From Loktanella sp. S4079 (GTDB lineage Bacteria; Pseudomonadota; Alphaproteobacteria; Rhodobacterales; Rhodobacteraceae): 64,000 bases of DNA. Of this stretch, positions 26,437 to 34,284 are shown one piece after another (positions within the stretch are counted from its first letter, which is position 1; each line of letters begins with the position of its first letter). The DNA lies in NCBI RefSeq assembly GCF_000967725.1, contig NZ_JXYE01000006.1:248001-312000 (forward strand), read 5' to 3'. The translations under genes were made by a program, and so were the position numbers. A model generated the notes under the pieces. The model was not told the origin of the DNA. It was given only the letters and a program-made list of their open reading frames with translations, and made no database searches.

Positions 26437-28518
26437 TTAGAACGTAACTTGCACGCCCAGTCCGATTTCGCGCGGCTGTACCATAGTCGCTTCGTACTCT
26501 GCCAAGGTACGGCTAAAACGCATGCTGGTAACAGCATCCTCACCGAATACGTTGTTGACGTAACCGTAGAGCTCAACGTTGTCGCGCGGCGTAAAGACAA
26601 CGCGTGTATCGGCAACGGTGTAGGCATCAATCTTGGCCGCTTCGGTGTTTTCATCATCCGAGTAGTACGAACCAGTGTGACGGATACGACCGCTCAGCGT
26701 GATGTCTGGGACAACCTGCCAATCCGCGCTTAGGCTAAAGGTGCTGCTCGGTGCATTACCAAAACTATTGCCGCTATAATCAACTGAAGCATTGGTAAAT
26801 TCTTCTGTTTCAGTTTCTAGCAGACCAAGGTTACCTTTGACCCGCAATACGTCACTAGGTTCAAAGTCAAAGCCCAGTTCAAGCCCATATGAATGCGCCG
26901 CTTCTGCGTTCACTGTGACCGCTTCGAAATAGCCATCGACCGCTTCGGAGGTCACGTAGCGCTGCATATCGTCAAACTTTGTGTAGAACAGGTTTGCGGT
27001 CAAACCCAAACGATTGTCCATCACTTCAGTACGCCCAAAGACTTCAAAATTCACCGAAGTCTCTTCGTCGAATTCCACCCATTCTTGCGAAGAGAAACCA
27101 AGCGTCACACCACCCGGGTTATAGCCATGAGCAATCATCGCACCAATCGTGGTGTCTTCGTTTACGTCATAAGCAACCGTCAGCTTTGGCAGCCAAGCTT
27201 CGAATGTTTGATCGTAATCCAAAGCATTCGGGGTGAAAGGGCTTTCGCCAAGCCGCTGGACCCGATCAGTTTGATAGCGCAGCGACCCACCGACATACAG
27301 ACGATCTGTCAGTCGGTAGTCCAGACCGACAAACGCACCTATGCTGTCCTTTTCATCGTCGAACGTTGAAATACCGCGCAGGTTCAACATCTCATCACTC
27401 TTGGTATGTGACGCAAACAGCCCAACGACACCGCTCAGCGTGTCTGTTTCGTCGCCAAAGACCAAACGGGTTTCGTTCGAGATGTTATCTTGGTCGATTT
27501 CCGCGCTACCTGCAGCCTCAGGAGAAGTGGTTCGCGTTGTTTCCATCGCAGAGAACTGCAATTGATTGGAAAGTGTGACACCTTCGTCAAAGTCATAGCT
27601 GATGTCGTGAATAGCCGTTTGTGTAACCTGACCCCAGCTTGGGTTGGCTCCGACCGTGCTTTCGTAGTCAGCAAAGTCACCATTCGCGGCTTCCCACGTG
27701 GGACGATTGCTATCAGAATAGGCGTAGGTGAACTGCGTACTCAGCTGCTGCAATTGGGATGGTTCCCAAAGCAATTTGAACCGGCCTGTCGTTGAATAGT
27801 GATCTTGATCTGTGTCGCCAATCGAGAAAGCCGGATTCGTGTATTCAATAAAGTTTTCACGTTGTGTGTGGTCGAGTGTGAATCGCGCAGCAACATCCGG
27901 CGCCACCTGACCAGAAGCCATCAGCCCTGCCCGACGCTTGCCACCGGTTCCTGCCTCAAGCATCACAGCACCCTCACGGGTAAAGGTCGGATCAGCGGTT
28001 TCAATAACCAATGCGCCAGCAATACTATTTGCGCCTTGGCTGACCGTTTGCGGACCACGGAATAGCTCGACACGCTCTACATCCCACAGAGAACTGGTAG
28101 AATAAACAAGCTCGTTATAGCTGAGGTAGTGCCCGTCTACATTGACAGCCAAACGTGGGGCAGACCCCCCAAAGAACGCAGTCGCTCCAGAATTGGGGCC
28201 CTCACCGTCCTGACCGCGCACTGCCGGAGTACCGTCTTGACCTCCTTCGGCGGGTGCAGTTACGTTTGCCATCGCGCCAAGCAAATCACTCACCGCATCA
28301 GCACCCTTAAGCGCTTCGATTTCGTCGTCTTCAACGGCGGTGACAGATGATGCTGTCCGCTGTTGGCTGCGTGTCATCGTATCACCGGTGATGTAAATTG
28401 TACCGAGTGAATAAGTTTCGTCCGAAGTATCTTGAGCAAGCACTGACAAAGGTGAGATTGCGCAAATCGCTACAATACTGACACCACCGAGCAATCTCGC
28501 GGTTCGCCGTTGTTCCAT
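26437..28518 (-). CDS. TonB-dependent outer-membrane siderophore receptor
   Basis: 693 residues. A signal peptide ends near SVLAQDT. The plug domain contains LKGADAVSDLLG, DVERVELFRGPQTVSQGANSIAGALVIET, and the rest is a 22-strand barrel ending in an aromatic residue (VQVTF). AAGGGAT precedes the ATG. It should bind the ferric siderophore made by the neighbouring genes and import it using TonB energy. It is divergent from the isochorismate synthase gene. No tonB/exbBD genes are in the window. The ligand is inferred from context. Confidence 0.9.
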   Translation of the reverse strand: MEQRRTARLLGGVSIVAICAISPLSVLAQDTSDETYSLGTIYITGDTMTRSQQRTASSVTAVEDDEIEALKGADAVSDLLGAMANVTAPAEGGQDGTPAVRGQDGEGPNSGATAFFGGSAPRLAVNVDGHYLSYNELVYSTSSLWDVERVELFRGPQTVSQGANSIAGALVIETADPTFTREGAVMLEAGTGGKRRAGLMASGQVAPDVAARFTLDHTQRENFIEYTNPAFSIGDTDQDHYSTTGRFKLLWEPSQLQQLSTQFTYAYSDSNRPTWEAANGDFADYESTVGANPSWGQVTQTAIHDISYDFDEGVTLSNQLQFSAMETTRTTSPEAAGSAEIDQDNISNETRLVFGDETDTLSGVVGLFASHTKSDEMLNLRGISTFDDEKDSIGAFVGLDYRLTDRLYVGGSLRYQTDRVQRLGESPFTPNALDYDQTFEAWLPKLTVAYDVNEDTTIGAMIAHGYNPGGVTLGFSSQEWVEFDEETSVNFEVFGRTEVMDNRLGLTANLFYTKFDDMQRYVTSEAVDGYFEAVTVNAEAAHSYGLELGFDFEPSDVLRVKGNLGLLETETEEFTNASVDYSGNSFGNAPSSTFSLSADWQVVPDITLSGRIRHTGSYYSDDENTEAAKIDAYTVADTRVVFTPRDNVELYGYVNNVFGEDAVTSMRFSRTLAEYEATMVQPREIGLGVQVTF

Positions 28519-28942
28519 TTTTATCCCTTGGAGTTGAAAGGCTGGCTAAAAATGGCTGGCAGTGAACTGAAACCACAGCGGCGACAAACGCGGTGGATTC
28601 GCGCGGACAGTAGTCCCGTGATTTCTGATACAACATAATAGGCGACTAAAATTGTCGGAATGTGACTATTTTACATCGTGCCCTAGGGTTGCACAGCAGA
28701 TTTCCGCAAATACCTGACCAATATACTAAATTATTTCTTGAAGGCGGTGTGCCACTCTGACATGTTCCGCGCAGGCAGCCAGGCCCGCACCGGGCCAGTT
28801 CTCGACCACGTTCCTAAAACGTGGACCAAGAACAAGCAAACCCAACCCGATCATTCGCAGCAGATTGCACCCCACGGGGCATTCCGCATTTTCGTGAACA
28901 GGACGCGCCAGACACATGTGCGCGTAACACCGAGGCAGCCAG
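28519..28942. promoter_or_regulatory. 424-bp divergent promoter region of receptor and DHB genes
   Basis: This gap must hold promoters for both the TonB receptor and the 2,3-DHB operon. It is AT-rich around 28620-28740 (for example ATACTAAATTATT), which suits promoters. A hairpin CCACGTT-CCTAA-AACGTGG lies at 28806-28824. The part from about 28740 to 28940 is GC-rich and coding-like, but neither strand gave a protein I recognise. No clear Fur, RirA or Irr box was found by eye. Confidence 0.5.
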
Positions 28943-30142
28943 ATGACATTGCCATTCCTTAACGCTCACTCCACTGAAGGGGCGCATTCGATACCGGATC
29001 AACCCTTTGCTTTTCGTAACAAAAATGGGATGATATGCGCAGCAGGACCCGCGCTGGCCATTCCACGCGGCAGTGATCAAACGCTCGCGGATAGGGTTGG
29101 TGGCTTTTTCAACGGAGCAACGGATGGCGCAATGCTGGGGGGCGCATTGCCGTTCAATAAGGCCGAAGCAGACTACCTTTGGCAAGTTGGTCGCGGTGAT
29201 GGTGTATGGCTTGGCGATCAGAATAAAGACCAAGGCGTCACCAGCGAAATTACTGTCGTGCGCCCGCGTCCGCAGCCATCCGCACAGACCTATATGGACA
29301 GCGTGAGCCGCGCTCTCGACATCATGCGCACCGAACAAAAGCTTCCCCAAGGGTTGAGCAAAGTTGTTCTTGCCCGCACATTGATGCTGCAACAGGCGCA
29401 AGAAATTCCGCTGAATGATGTTCTCGCTCGGCTATCATACGATCCATCCGTGACCGCGTTTCAGGTTGCCCTCCCCACAACTGGCAGCAGAGTCTCACCC
29501 CGCCACCTTGTCGGAGCAACGCCAGAGCTATTGCTCAGCAAGTCCGGTGCGCAAATCACGTCACACCCGCTCGCTGGGTCAGCAAAGCGGCTGGACGATC
29601 CGACAGCAGATGCCGCCGCCGCTGAGGGCCTGCGCAATTCTGCCAAAGATCAACGCGAACATGCCGTCGTGGTCGAGTATATCCTAGACACATTGGCACC
29701 CTTTTGTTCTGAACTGGGCGCGCCGGACGGGGCGACACTGACCACAACAAAGTCCATGTGGCATATCGGAACGCTGATCCAAGGGACATTAAAAGACCCC
29801 GAAACCCCGGCTGTCGTTTTGGCGTCAAAACTACACCCAACACCGGCGGTTTGCGGAATGCCCTGCGACCGTGCGGCAAATCTGATCAGCGAACTCGAAC
29901 CGGTGCCACGCGATTTTTACGCAGGTGCCGTGGGTTGGTGCGACCGTTCTGGCGATGGGGCATGGTATGTGGCCATCCGCTGCGCCGAACTCTGTGGCAG
30001 CCAAGCGCGGCTATATGCAGGGGCTGGTATTGTCCTCGGCTCTGAACCCCAAAGCGAAGCCGCAGAGACAGGTGCGAAATTCGGTGCATTGCTGGCCGCG
30101 CTTGGCCTGCCGCGCGATGCCGCGCTTCAAGACTTAAACTAA
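28943..30142 (+). CDS. dhbC: Isochorismate synthase for 2,3-dihydroxybenzoate synthesis
   Basis: 399 residues, the usual length for DhbC/EntC. The chorismate-enzyme core shows LSKVVLARTLML, VGATPELLLSKSG, HPLAGSAKR, KDQREHAVVVEYI and the C-terminal PTPAVCGMP and GAVGWCD blocks with Mg2+- and substrate-binding acidic residues. It converts chorismate to isochorismate, the first committed step to 2,3-DHB. GAGG lies seven bases before the ATG. It heads the plus-strand operon with the isochorismatase and dehydrogenase genes. Confidence 0.94.
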   Translation: MTLPFLNAHSTEGAHSIPDQPFAFRNKNGMICAAGPALAIPRGSDQTLADRVGGFFNGATDGAMLGGALPFNKAEADYLWQVGRGDGVWLGDQNKDQGVTSEITVVRPRPQPSAQTYMDSVSRALDIMRTEQKLPQGLSKVVLARTLMLQQAQEIPLNDVLARLSYDPSVTAFQVALPTTGSRVSPRHLVGATPELLLSKSGAQITSHPLAGSAKRLDDPTADAAAAEGLRNSAKDQREHAVVVEYILDTLAPFCSELGAPDGATLTTTKSMWHIGTLIQGTLKDPETPAVVLASKLHPTPAVCGMPCDRAANLISELEPVPRDFYAGAVGWCDRSGDGAWYVAIRCAELCGSQARLYAGAGIVLGSEPQSEAAETGAKFGALLAALGLPRDAALQDLN

Positions 30143-30161
30143 CCACAGGATAAACCACCCA

Positions 30162-30815
30162 ATGGCTCTTCCCGGAATACCGTCCTATCCACTACCGACA
30201 CAGGACGCTTTGCCAACTGCACGTGCCCCGTGGGCATTTGCGCCCGAACGTGCGGCGCTCTTGATCCATGATATGCAGCGCTATTTCTGCGCGCCTTTCC
30301 CGCAAGACGTGTCGCCTCTGCCAAATGTCATCCAAAACATCGCAGCACTGGCAAGCGCCGCGCGGGCGCAAGGTATTCCCGTCTTTTACACCGCCCAAGA
30401 AGGCAATCAGCTACGTGCAGATCGCGGCTTGCAAGCAGACCTTTGGGGGCCGGGCATGTCACGCCGGGAAGAGCATCAACAGATCGTGCCGGAACTGACC
30501 CCGGCAGAAGATGACATCGTATTGGTCAAACATCGCTATAGCGCATTTCAACGGTCGAACCTCGAAACGCTGATGCGCGCGCGCGGTCGCGATCAGTTAC
30601 TAATCACCGGAATTTATGCCCATATTGGATGCCTCGCAACTGCGGCCGAAGCATTCCAACGCGACATCGAACCCTTTGCGATTGCAGATGCACAGGCCGA
30701 TTTCGATGGCGCACGGCACGAGATGGCTATGAACTGGGTCGCCGGCTGCTGTGGCGGCGTGGTTTCAACCCAAGATGTGCTGGCCAACATGCCAAAGGTC
30801 GCCGCATGCGCCTAA
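30162..30815 (+). CDS. Isochorismatase, without carrier domain
   Basis: 217 residues. The catalytic triad positions are visible in LLIHDMQRYF (Asp), DIVLVKHRYSAF (Lys) and ITGIYAHIGCLATA (Cys region). It hydrolyses isochorismate to 2,3-dihydro-2,3-DHB and pyruvate. EntB, DhbB and VibB carry a C-terminal aryl carrier domain; this protein stops after the hydrolase, and the carrier is encoded separately at 32219-32485. It overlaps the next gene by ten bases. Confidence 0.93.
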   Translation: MALPGIPSYPLPTQDALPTARAPWAFAPERAALLIHDMQRYFCAPFPQDVSPLPNVIQNIAALASAARAQGIPVFYTAQEGNQLRADRGLQADLWGPGMSRREEHQQIVPELTPAEDDIVLVKHRYSAFQRSNLETLMRARGRDQLLITGIYAHIGCLATAAEAFQRDIEPFAIADAQADFDGARHEMAMNWVAGCCGGVVSTQDVLANMPKVAACA

Positions 30816-31582
30816 CCGGATTCGAAGGCCGCGGTATCCTTGTTACTGGTGCGGCGGGCGGCATTGGGCAACGTGCCGTGGCCCTATTGCAAGACGCCGG
30901 AGCCAAGGTCGCCGCCACTGATACCGAGGCCGCGCTTAACGCGATCCCTGCGGATGAGCGTAGTCAATCAACCGAATGGATCCCCTGCGATCTACGCGAT
31001 GCGCGCGCCGTCAATCAAATGGTCGCCCAAGCCGAAGCAGCGATTGGCCCGATCAGCCTTGGCCTACATACGGCCGGGGTTTTGGGCATGGGCGCCCTAC
31101 TGGAAACCAGCCTAGAGGAATGGCAGCGCGTCCAAGACATCAACCTGAATGGTAGTTTTCACGTCATGCGGGCCCTTGGCAAACGCCTGATCACACAATC
31201 CAATGCCGCACTGGTCGTGGTCAGCTCTAACGCTGCTGGCATCCCACGGATGAATATGGGGGCCTATTGCGCGTCAAAGGCCGCGCTAACAATGCTCACA
31301 CGGTGCCTTGGGCTTGAACTGGCGGAACACGGCGTGCGTTGTAACGTGATTGCCCCCGGTTCGACCCTGACACCGATGCAAACTGGCATGTGGCAAGACG
31401 ACGAAGGCCCCAAGCGTGTCTTGGCGGGTGATCTAGAAAACTATCGCACTGGTATTCCGCTGGGCAAACTCGCCACCCCCGATGACATTGCCAAAGCCGC
31501 GATATTCCTGCTGTCTGAGGAAGCAGGCCACATTACAATGGCTGATCTATATATTGACGGCGGGGCAACGCTGCGCGCTTAG
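30806..31582 (+). CDS. dhbA: 2,3-dihydro-2,3-dihydroxybenzoate dehydrogenase
   Basis: 258 residues from ATG at 30806, inside the end of the isochorismatase gene; the longer upstream frame is a shadow. It is a short-chain dehydrogenase: NAD motif ILVTGAAGGIGQRAV, Ser in VVVSSNAAG, catalytic Tyr-Lys in MGAYCASKAALTML. It oxidises dihydro-DHB to 2,3-DHB with NAD+. Its stop overlaps the stop of the convergent phosphopantetheinyl transferase gene by four bases. Confidence 0.92.
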   Translation: MRLTGFEGRGILVTGAAGGIGQRAVALLQDAGAKVAATDTEAALNAIPADERSQSTEWIPCDLRDARAVNQMVAQAEAAIGPISLGLHTAGVLGMGALLETSLEEWQRVQDINLNGSFHVMRALGKRLITQSNAALVVVSSNAAGIPRMNMGAYCASKAALTMLTRCLGLELAEHGVRCNVIAPGSTLTPMQTGMWQDDEGPKRVLAGDLENYRTGIPLGKLATPDDIAKAAIFLLSEEAGHITMADLYIDGGATLRA

Positions 31583-32238
31583 GCGGACAGCGCGACGGCG
31601 GTTAAAACCCCTGCCCGGCACGGGATCAAAATCGGCTGAATGGTACGGCCTGCCGACCATTCAGGTGATAGGTCATAGACCAGACGCAACTGGGGTTCGC
31701 ACCCACCAGCCCAACATAGTTCTGCGGCATCGAAATCGAACCGTTTCTTGATCAAGGGGTTCAGCGCCTTGAATAGGCTCTCTTTGGCCGAAAAGGCCAA
31801 GGCGACCTGTAAGGGATCACATCCAAATTCATCTTGTTCGCTTTGCGTCAGCGCGACAGGCGCAATCTCTGCCGCGATATCTGTGTTTAGATGCTGTTCT
31901 ATATCGATGCCGAGGCCGCTCCAATGCGCCAGGGCGCCTACCATCGCAACCGAGCAACCCCCGCAATGGCTTATCGAACCGCACAAACCATTGGGCCATT
32001 CAGGTGCCCCATCTGCCCCACGCCCAGCCAGACAGGACATTCCCGTTAGGTCCATCCCCGCAGCCGCCGCTGCACGCCGACCAGCATCATGTTGCGCTGC
32101 ACGGCGTTCCCGCGCGCCGCCAGCGCAATCAGCAGATCGCATCGCAACCCGGCAAGTCGGCAACGCCGCGCGTAGTTGCCCAAGCGCGACCTGCCAATCA
32201 TCATACACGGCCCGCGCCTTAGCCACCCTTGCGCGCAT
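31579..32238 (-). CDS. entD: 4'-phosphopantetheinyl transferase, EntD type
   Basis: 219 residues from ATG at 32238. Motifs are LCGSISHCGGCSVAMVG, LGIDIEQHLN (Mg2+-binding Asp/Glu) and ALAFSAKESLFKALNPLIKK (WFSAKES-type). It attaches the phosphopantetheine arm to the aryl carrier protein and to the NRPS carrier. It overlaps the carrier gene by 20 bases, so it is the third gene of the minus-strand operon DHB-AMP ligase - carrier - transferase. Confidence 0.92.
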   Translation of the reverse strand: MRARVAKARAVYDDWQVALGQLRAALPTCRVAMRSADCAGGARERRAAQHDAGRRAAAAAGMDLTGMSCLAGRGADGAPEWPNGLCGSISHCGGCSVAMVGALAHWSGLGIDIEQHLNTDIAAEIAPVALTQSEQDEFGCDPLQVALAFSAKESLFKALNPLIKKRFDFDAAELCWAGGCEPQLRLVYDLSPEWSAGRTIQPILIPCRAGVLTAVALSA

Positions 32239-32485
32239 CAATCAACGCTGACCACGCATTCAAGGTCGGATCCTTGGCCAGATCTTCAAAGCTAACGGTG
32301 ATCCCGTGCTCTTTCAGTTCACCCGCCAGTTTCATGACACGCAGTGAATCCAAACCATAAAAGATCAGGCTTTCACCCGGATCAATCGGGCCCTCGTCCT
32401 CGATTAGCGTCGCTACGCGGGCTTCCAACCAATCGAAATTGATTGCTTCAGTTGTGGTTACAGTCACGTTCATATCCTTCGTCAT
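32219..32485 (-). CDS. Free-standing aryl carrier protein (VibB/EntB C-terminal type)
   Basis: 88 residues forming one acyl-carrier domain. The phosphopantetheine Ser is in LIFYGLDSLRVMKLAGEL; FYGLDS is typical of siderophore ArCPs. It would carry 2,3-DHB as a thioester for the condensation and cyclisation enzymes. The start overlaps the ligase stop (ATGA). In known DHB pathways this domain is usually fused to isochorismatase; here the two sit in opposite operons. Confidence 0.9.
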   Translation of the reverse strand: MTKDMNVTVTTTEAINFDWLEARVATLIEDEGPIDPGESLIFYGLDSLRVMKLAGELKEHGITVSFEDLAKDPTLNAWSALIDARKGG

Positions 32486-34086
32486 TGAGTTTCTAGAATT
32501 GTGTTGCGCAAAACGCGCTTGTTGATCTTGCCCACTGCCGTCAGCGGCATGGTTTCAACAAAGATAAACTTGTCAGGCAGTTTATATTCCGCGATCCCCA
32601 GCCCCATCAGATGGCGGCGTAATTCAACCGGGCGCAGCGGATTGCGCGTGACCAAAATCGCGCAACCACGTTCACCGAGACGATCATCAGGTTGCGCAAC
32701 CAATGCCGCCTCAAGCACCTCTGGGTGGCGCAGTAGCAGACCTTCGACCTCTTCTGCGGCGATCTTTTCACCGCCACGATTGATCTGATCCTTCACGCGG
32801 CCAACCACACGCAAATACCCGTCCGCATCCCGCTGCACGAGGTCACCGCTGAAATAGAACCCTTCGGCATCAAAAGCGGATTTGTTATGTTCCGGGCTGC
32901 GGAAATAACCACGGAACGTATATGGCCCGCGCACCCATAGTTGACCGGGTTCACCAACCGCGCAGTCATAGCCGTCAGCGTTGCGTACCCGCACCTCGTC
33001 ATCTTCTGAAATCGGGCGGCCTTGTGTGGTAAAGATGCGTTCCTCGGGGTCATCAAAGCGGGTGTAGTTCACCAGCCCTTCGGCCATGCCAAAGACCTGC
33101 TGCAGCTGACATCCCAACAACGCAGGCACCTGCCGCGCTAGCGCTTCGGCAAAGCTGGCACCGCCAACTTGCAACACCTCAAGGCTCTTGGAGGCGGGTG
33201 TACCTTCGCGTACTGCCTCGAGCCATAGCCCGACCGCAGAGGGCACCAGTGCCGCCATTGTCACACCGTGTTGTTCGATAATGCCAAAGCACAGGTTCGG
33301 GTCCGGATTATCGGCCATTACCACCGTGCCGCCCGCATAAAACACACCAAGAGCACCCGGTGAGCTCATCACATAGTTATGCGGTGCAGGCAGCGCGCAT
33401 AGGAACCGGGTTTGCGGGGTCAATGCGCATATCTCGGCACTTGCGCGGATGGAATAATCATAATCGTTATGGGTGCGGGGGATCAGTTTTGGCGTGCCCG
33501 TACTGCCGCCTGAAAGCTGATAAAAAGCAACACCCGCAGGATCGCATTCAGGAAGGCTGGGCGCGTCCTGCGTAGCCGTCAACCATGCGGTCAAATCTTG
33601 GTCTGGGTCGCCATCACCCAGATAGATCACCTGCGCCAAAGTCGGTGCAATGTCGCGCAATTCCGACGCGAACGCGTCATCCTTGAACAGCGGATGGGTC
33701 CGCGCCGCAATCAACAAAGTCGGTTGCAGTTGTTCGACATAGGACCGCAACTCGAGCGCACGATGGTTGAACAATGCGTTCACTGGCATCACACCTGCTT
33801 TGAGCAGTGCAAAAAAGGTAATGTAGAATTCAGCGCAATTGGGCAGCTGAACCACCGCATGATCGCCGGGCTTTACACCCTTTGCCAACAAGCGACCCGC
33901 CAAGGCATCAGACATGCGATCAACCTCGGCATAGGTAAACGCACGATTACCACAAATAATCGCGGTGCTATCGGGGCTCAATGCCGCCCGATCGCGCAAC
34001 CCATGCGTTAGAGGTTTGTCAATCCAATACCCTTTCTGCCGATACAGTTGCGCCAAATTTTCTGGCCAAGGGGTGAAATCAGTCAT
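32482..34086 (-). CDS. dhbE: 2,3-dihydroxybenzoate-AMP ligase
   Basis: 534 residues, standard for EntE/DhbE/VibE. Adenylation motifs: YQLSGGSTGTPKLIPRTH (A3), FGMAEGLVNYTR (A5), YFSGDLVQRDADGYLRVVGR with KDQINRGGEKIAAEEVE (A7-A8) and the catalytic Lys in TAVGKINKR. It adenylates 2,3-DHB and loads it on the aryl carrier encoded next. It is divergent from the NRPS gene. DHB rather than salicylate is favoured because the dehydrogenase gene is present. Confidence 0.93.
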   Translation of the reverse strand: MTDFTPWPENLAQLYRQKGYWIDKPLTHGLRDRAALSPDSTAIICGNRAFTYAEVDRMSDALAGRLLAKGVKPGDHAVVQLPNCAEFYITFFALLKAGVMPVNALFNHRALELRSYVEQLQPTLLIAARTHPLFKDDAFASELRDIAPTLAQVIYLGDGDPDQDLTAWLTATQDAPSLPECDPAGVAFYQLSGGSTGTPKLIPRTHNDYDYSIRASAEICALTPQTRFLCALPAPHNYVMSSPGALGVFYAGGTVVMADNPDPNLCFGIIEQHGVTMAALVPSAVGLWLEAVREGTPASKSLEVLQVGGASFAEALARQVPALLGCQLQQVFGMAEGLVNYTRFDDPEERIFTTQGRPISEDDEVRVRNADGYDCAVGEPGQLWVRGPYTFRGYFRSPEHNKSAFDAEGFYFSGDLVQRDADGYLRVVGRVKDQINRGGEKIAAEEVEGLLLRHPEVLEAALVAQPDDRLGERGCAILVTRNPLRPVELRRHLMGLGIAEYKLPDKFIFVETMPLTAVGKINKRVLRNTILETQ

Positions 34087-34245
34087 CTCATTTCCGGTTT
34101 TTCTCGATGCGACCTGTGCTCGCTTCGATTGTTAGCTTCGTCCAGTTTTGGCACCACATTTCGCAGGCGGCCATAAATATGTAACAATTTCAGCTTTATA
34201 GCGGCTCAACATACGACAGGTCATTTCCACAGGTTGACGAACACT

Positions 34246-34259
34246 AATACTTGAGTATT
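34246..34259. promoter_or_regulatory. Inverted repeat in the divergent ligase/NRPS promoter
   Basis: AATACT-TG-AGTATT is a perfect 6-2-6 repeat 26 bases before the NRPS start in the 198-bp gap. It is a candidate site for an iron- or siderophore-responsive regulator. It does not match a consensus I can name with certainty. Confidence 0.45.
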
Positions 34260-34284
34260 TATGTCTGGAATTGTCAACGGGTGA

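Noticed and set aside
26437..28518. Vitamin B12 or sugar receptor as function of the TonB-dependent protein
   Set aside because: No cobalamin or glycan genes are near; the divergent DHB genes make siderophore uptake much more likely.
28806..28824. Hairpin CCACGTT/AACGTGG as an operator or riboswitch
   Set aside because: A lone 7-bp stem in a GC-rich stretch without T-run or known aptamer pattern is not enough evidence.
28726..28917. 63-codon minus-strand frame upstream of dhbC
   Set aside because: No ribosome site, no recognised motif, and it lies in a promoter gap; kept only as a low-interest observation.
30629..30805. N-terminal extension of the dehydrogenase frame inside the isochorismatase gene
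   Set aside because: It is an out-of-frame shadow rich in Arg; the family start MRLTGFEGRGILVTGA at 30806 fits the SDR fold.
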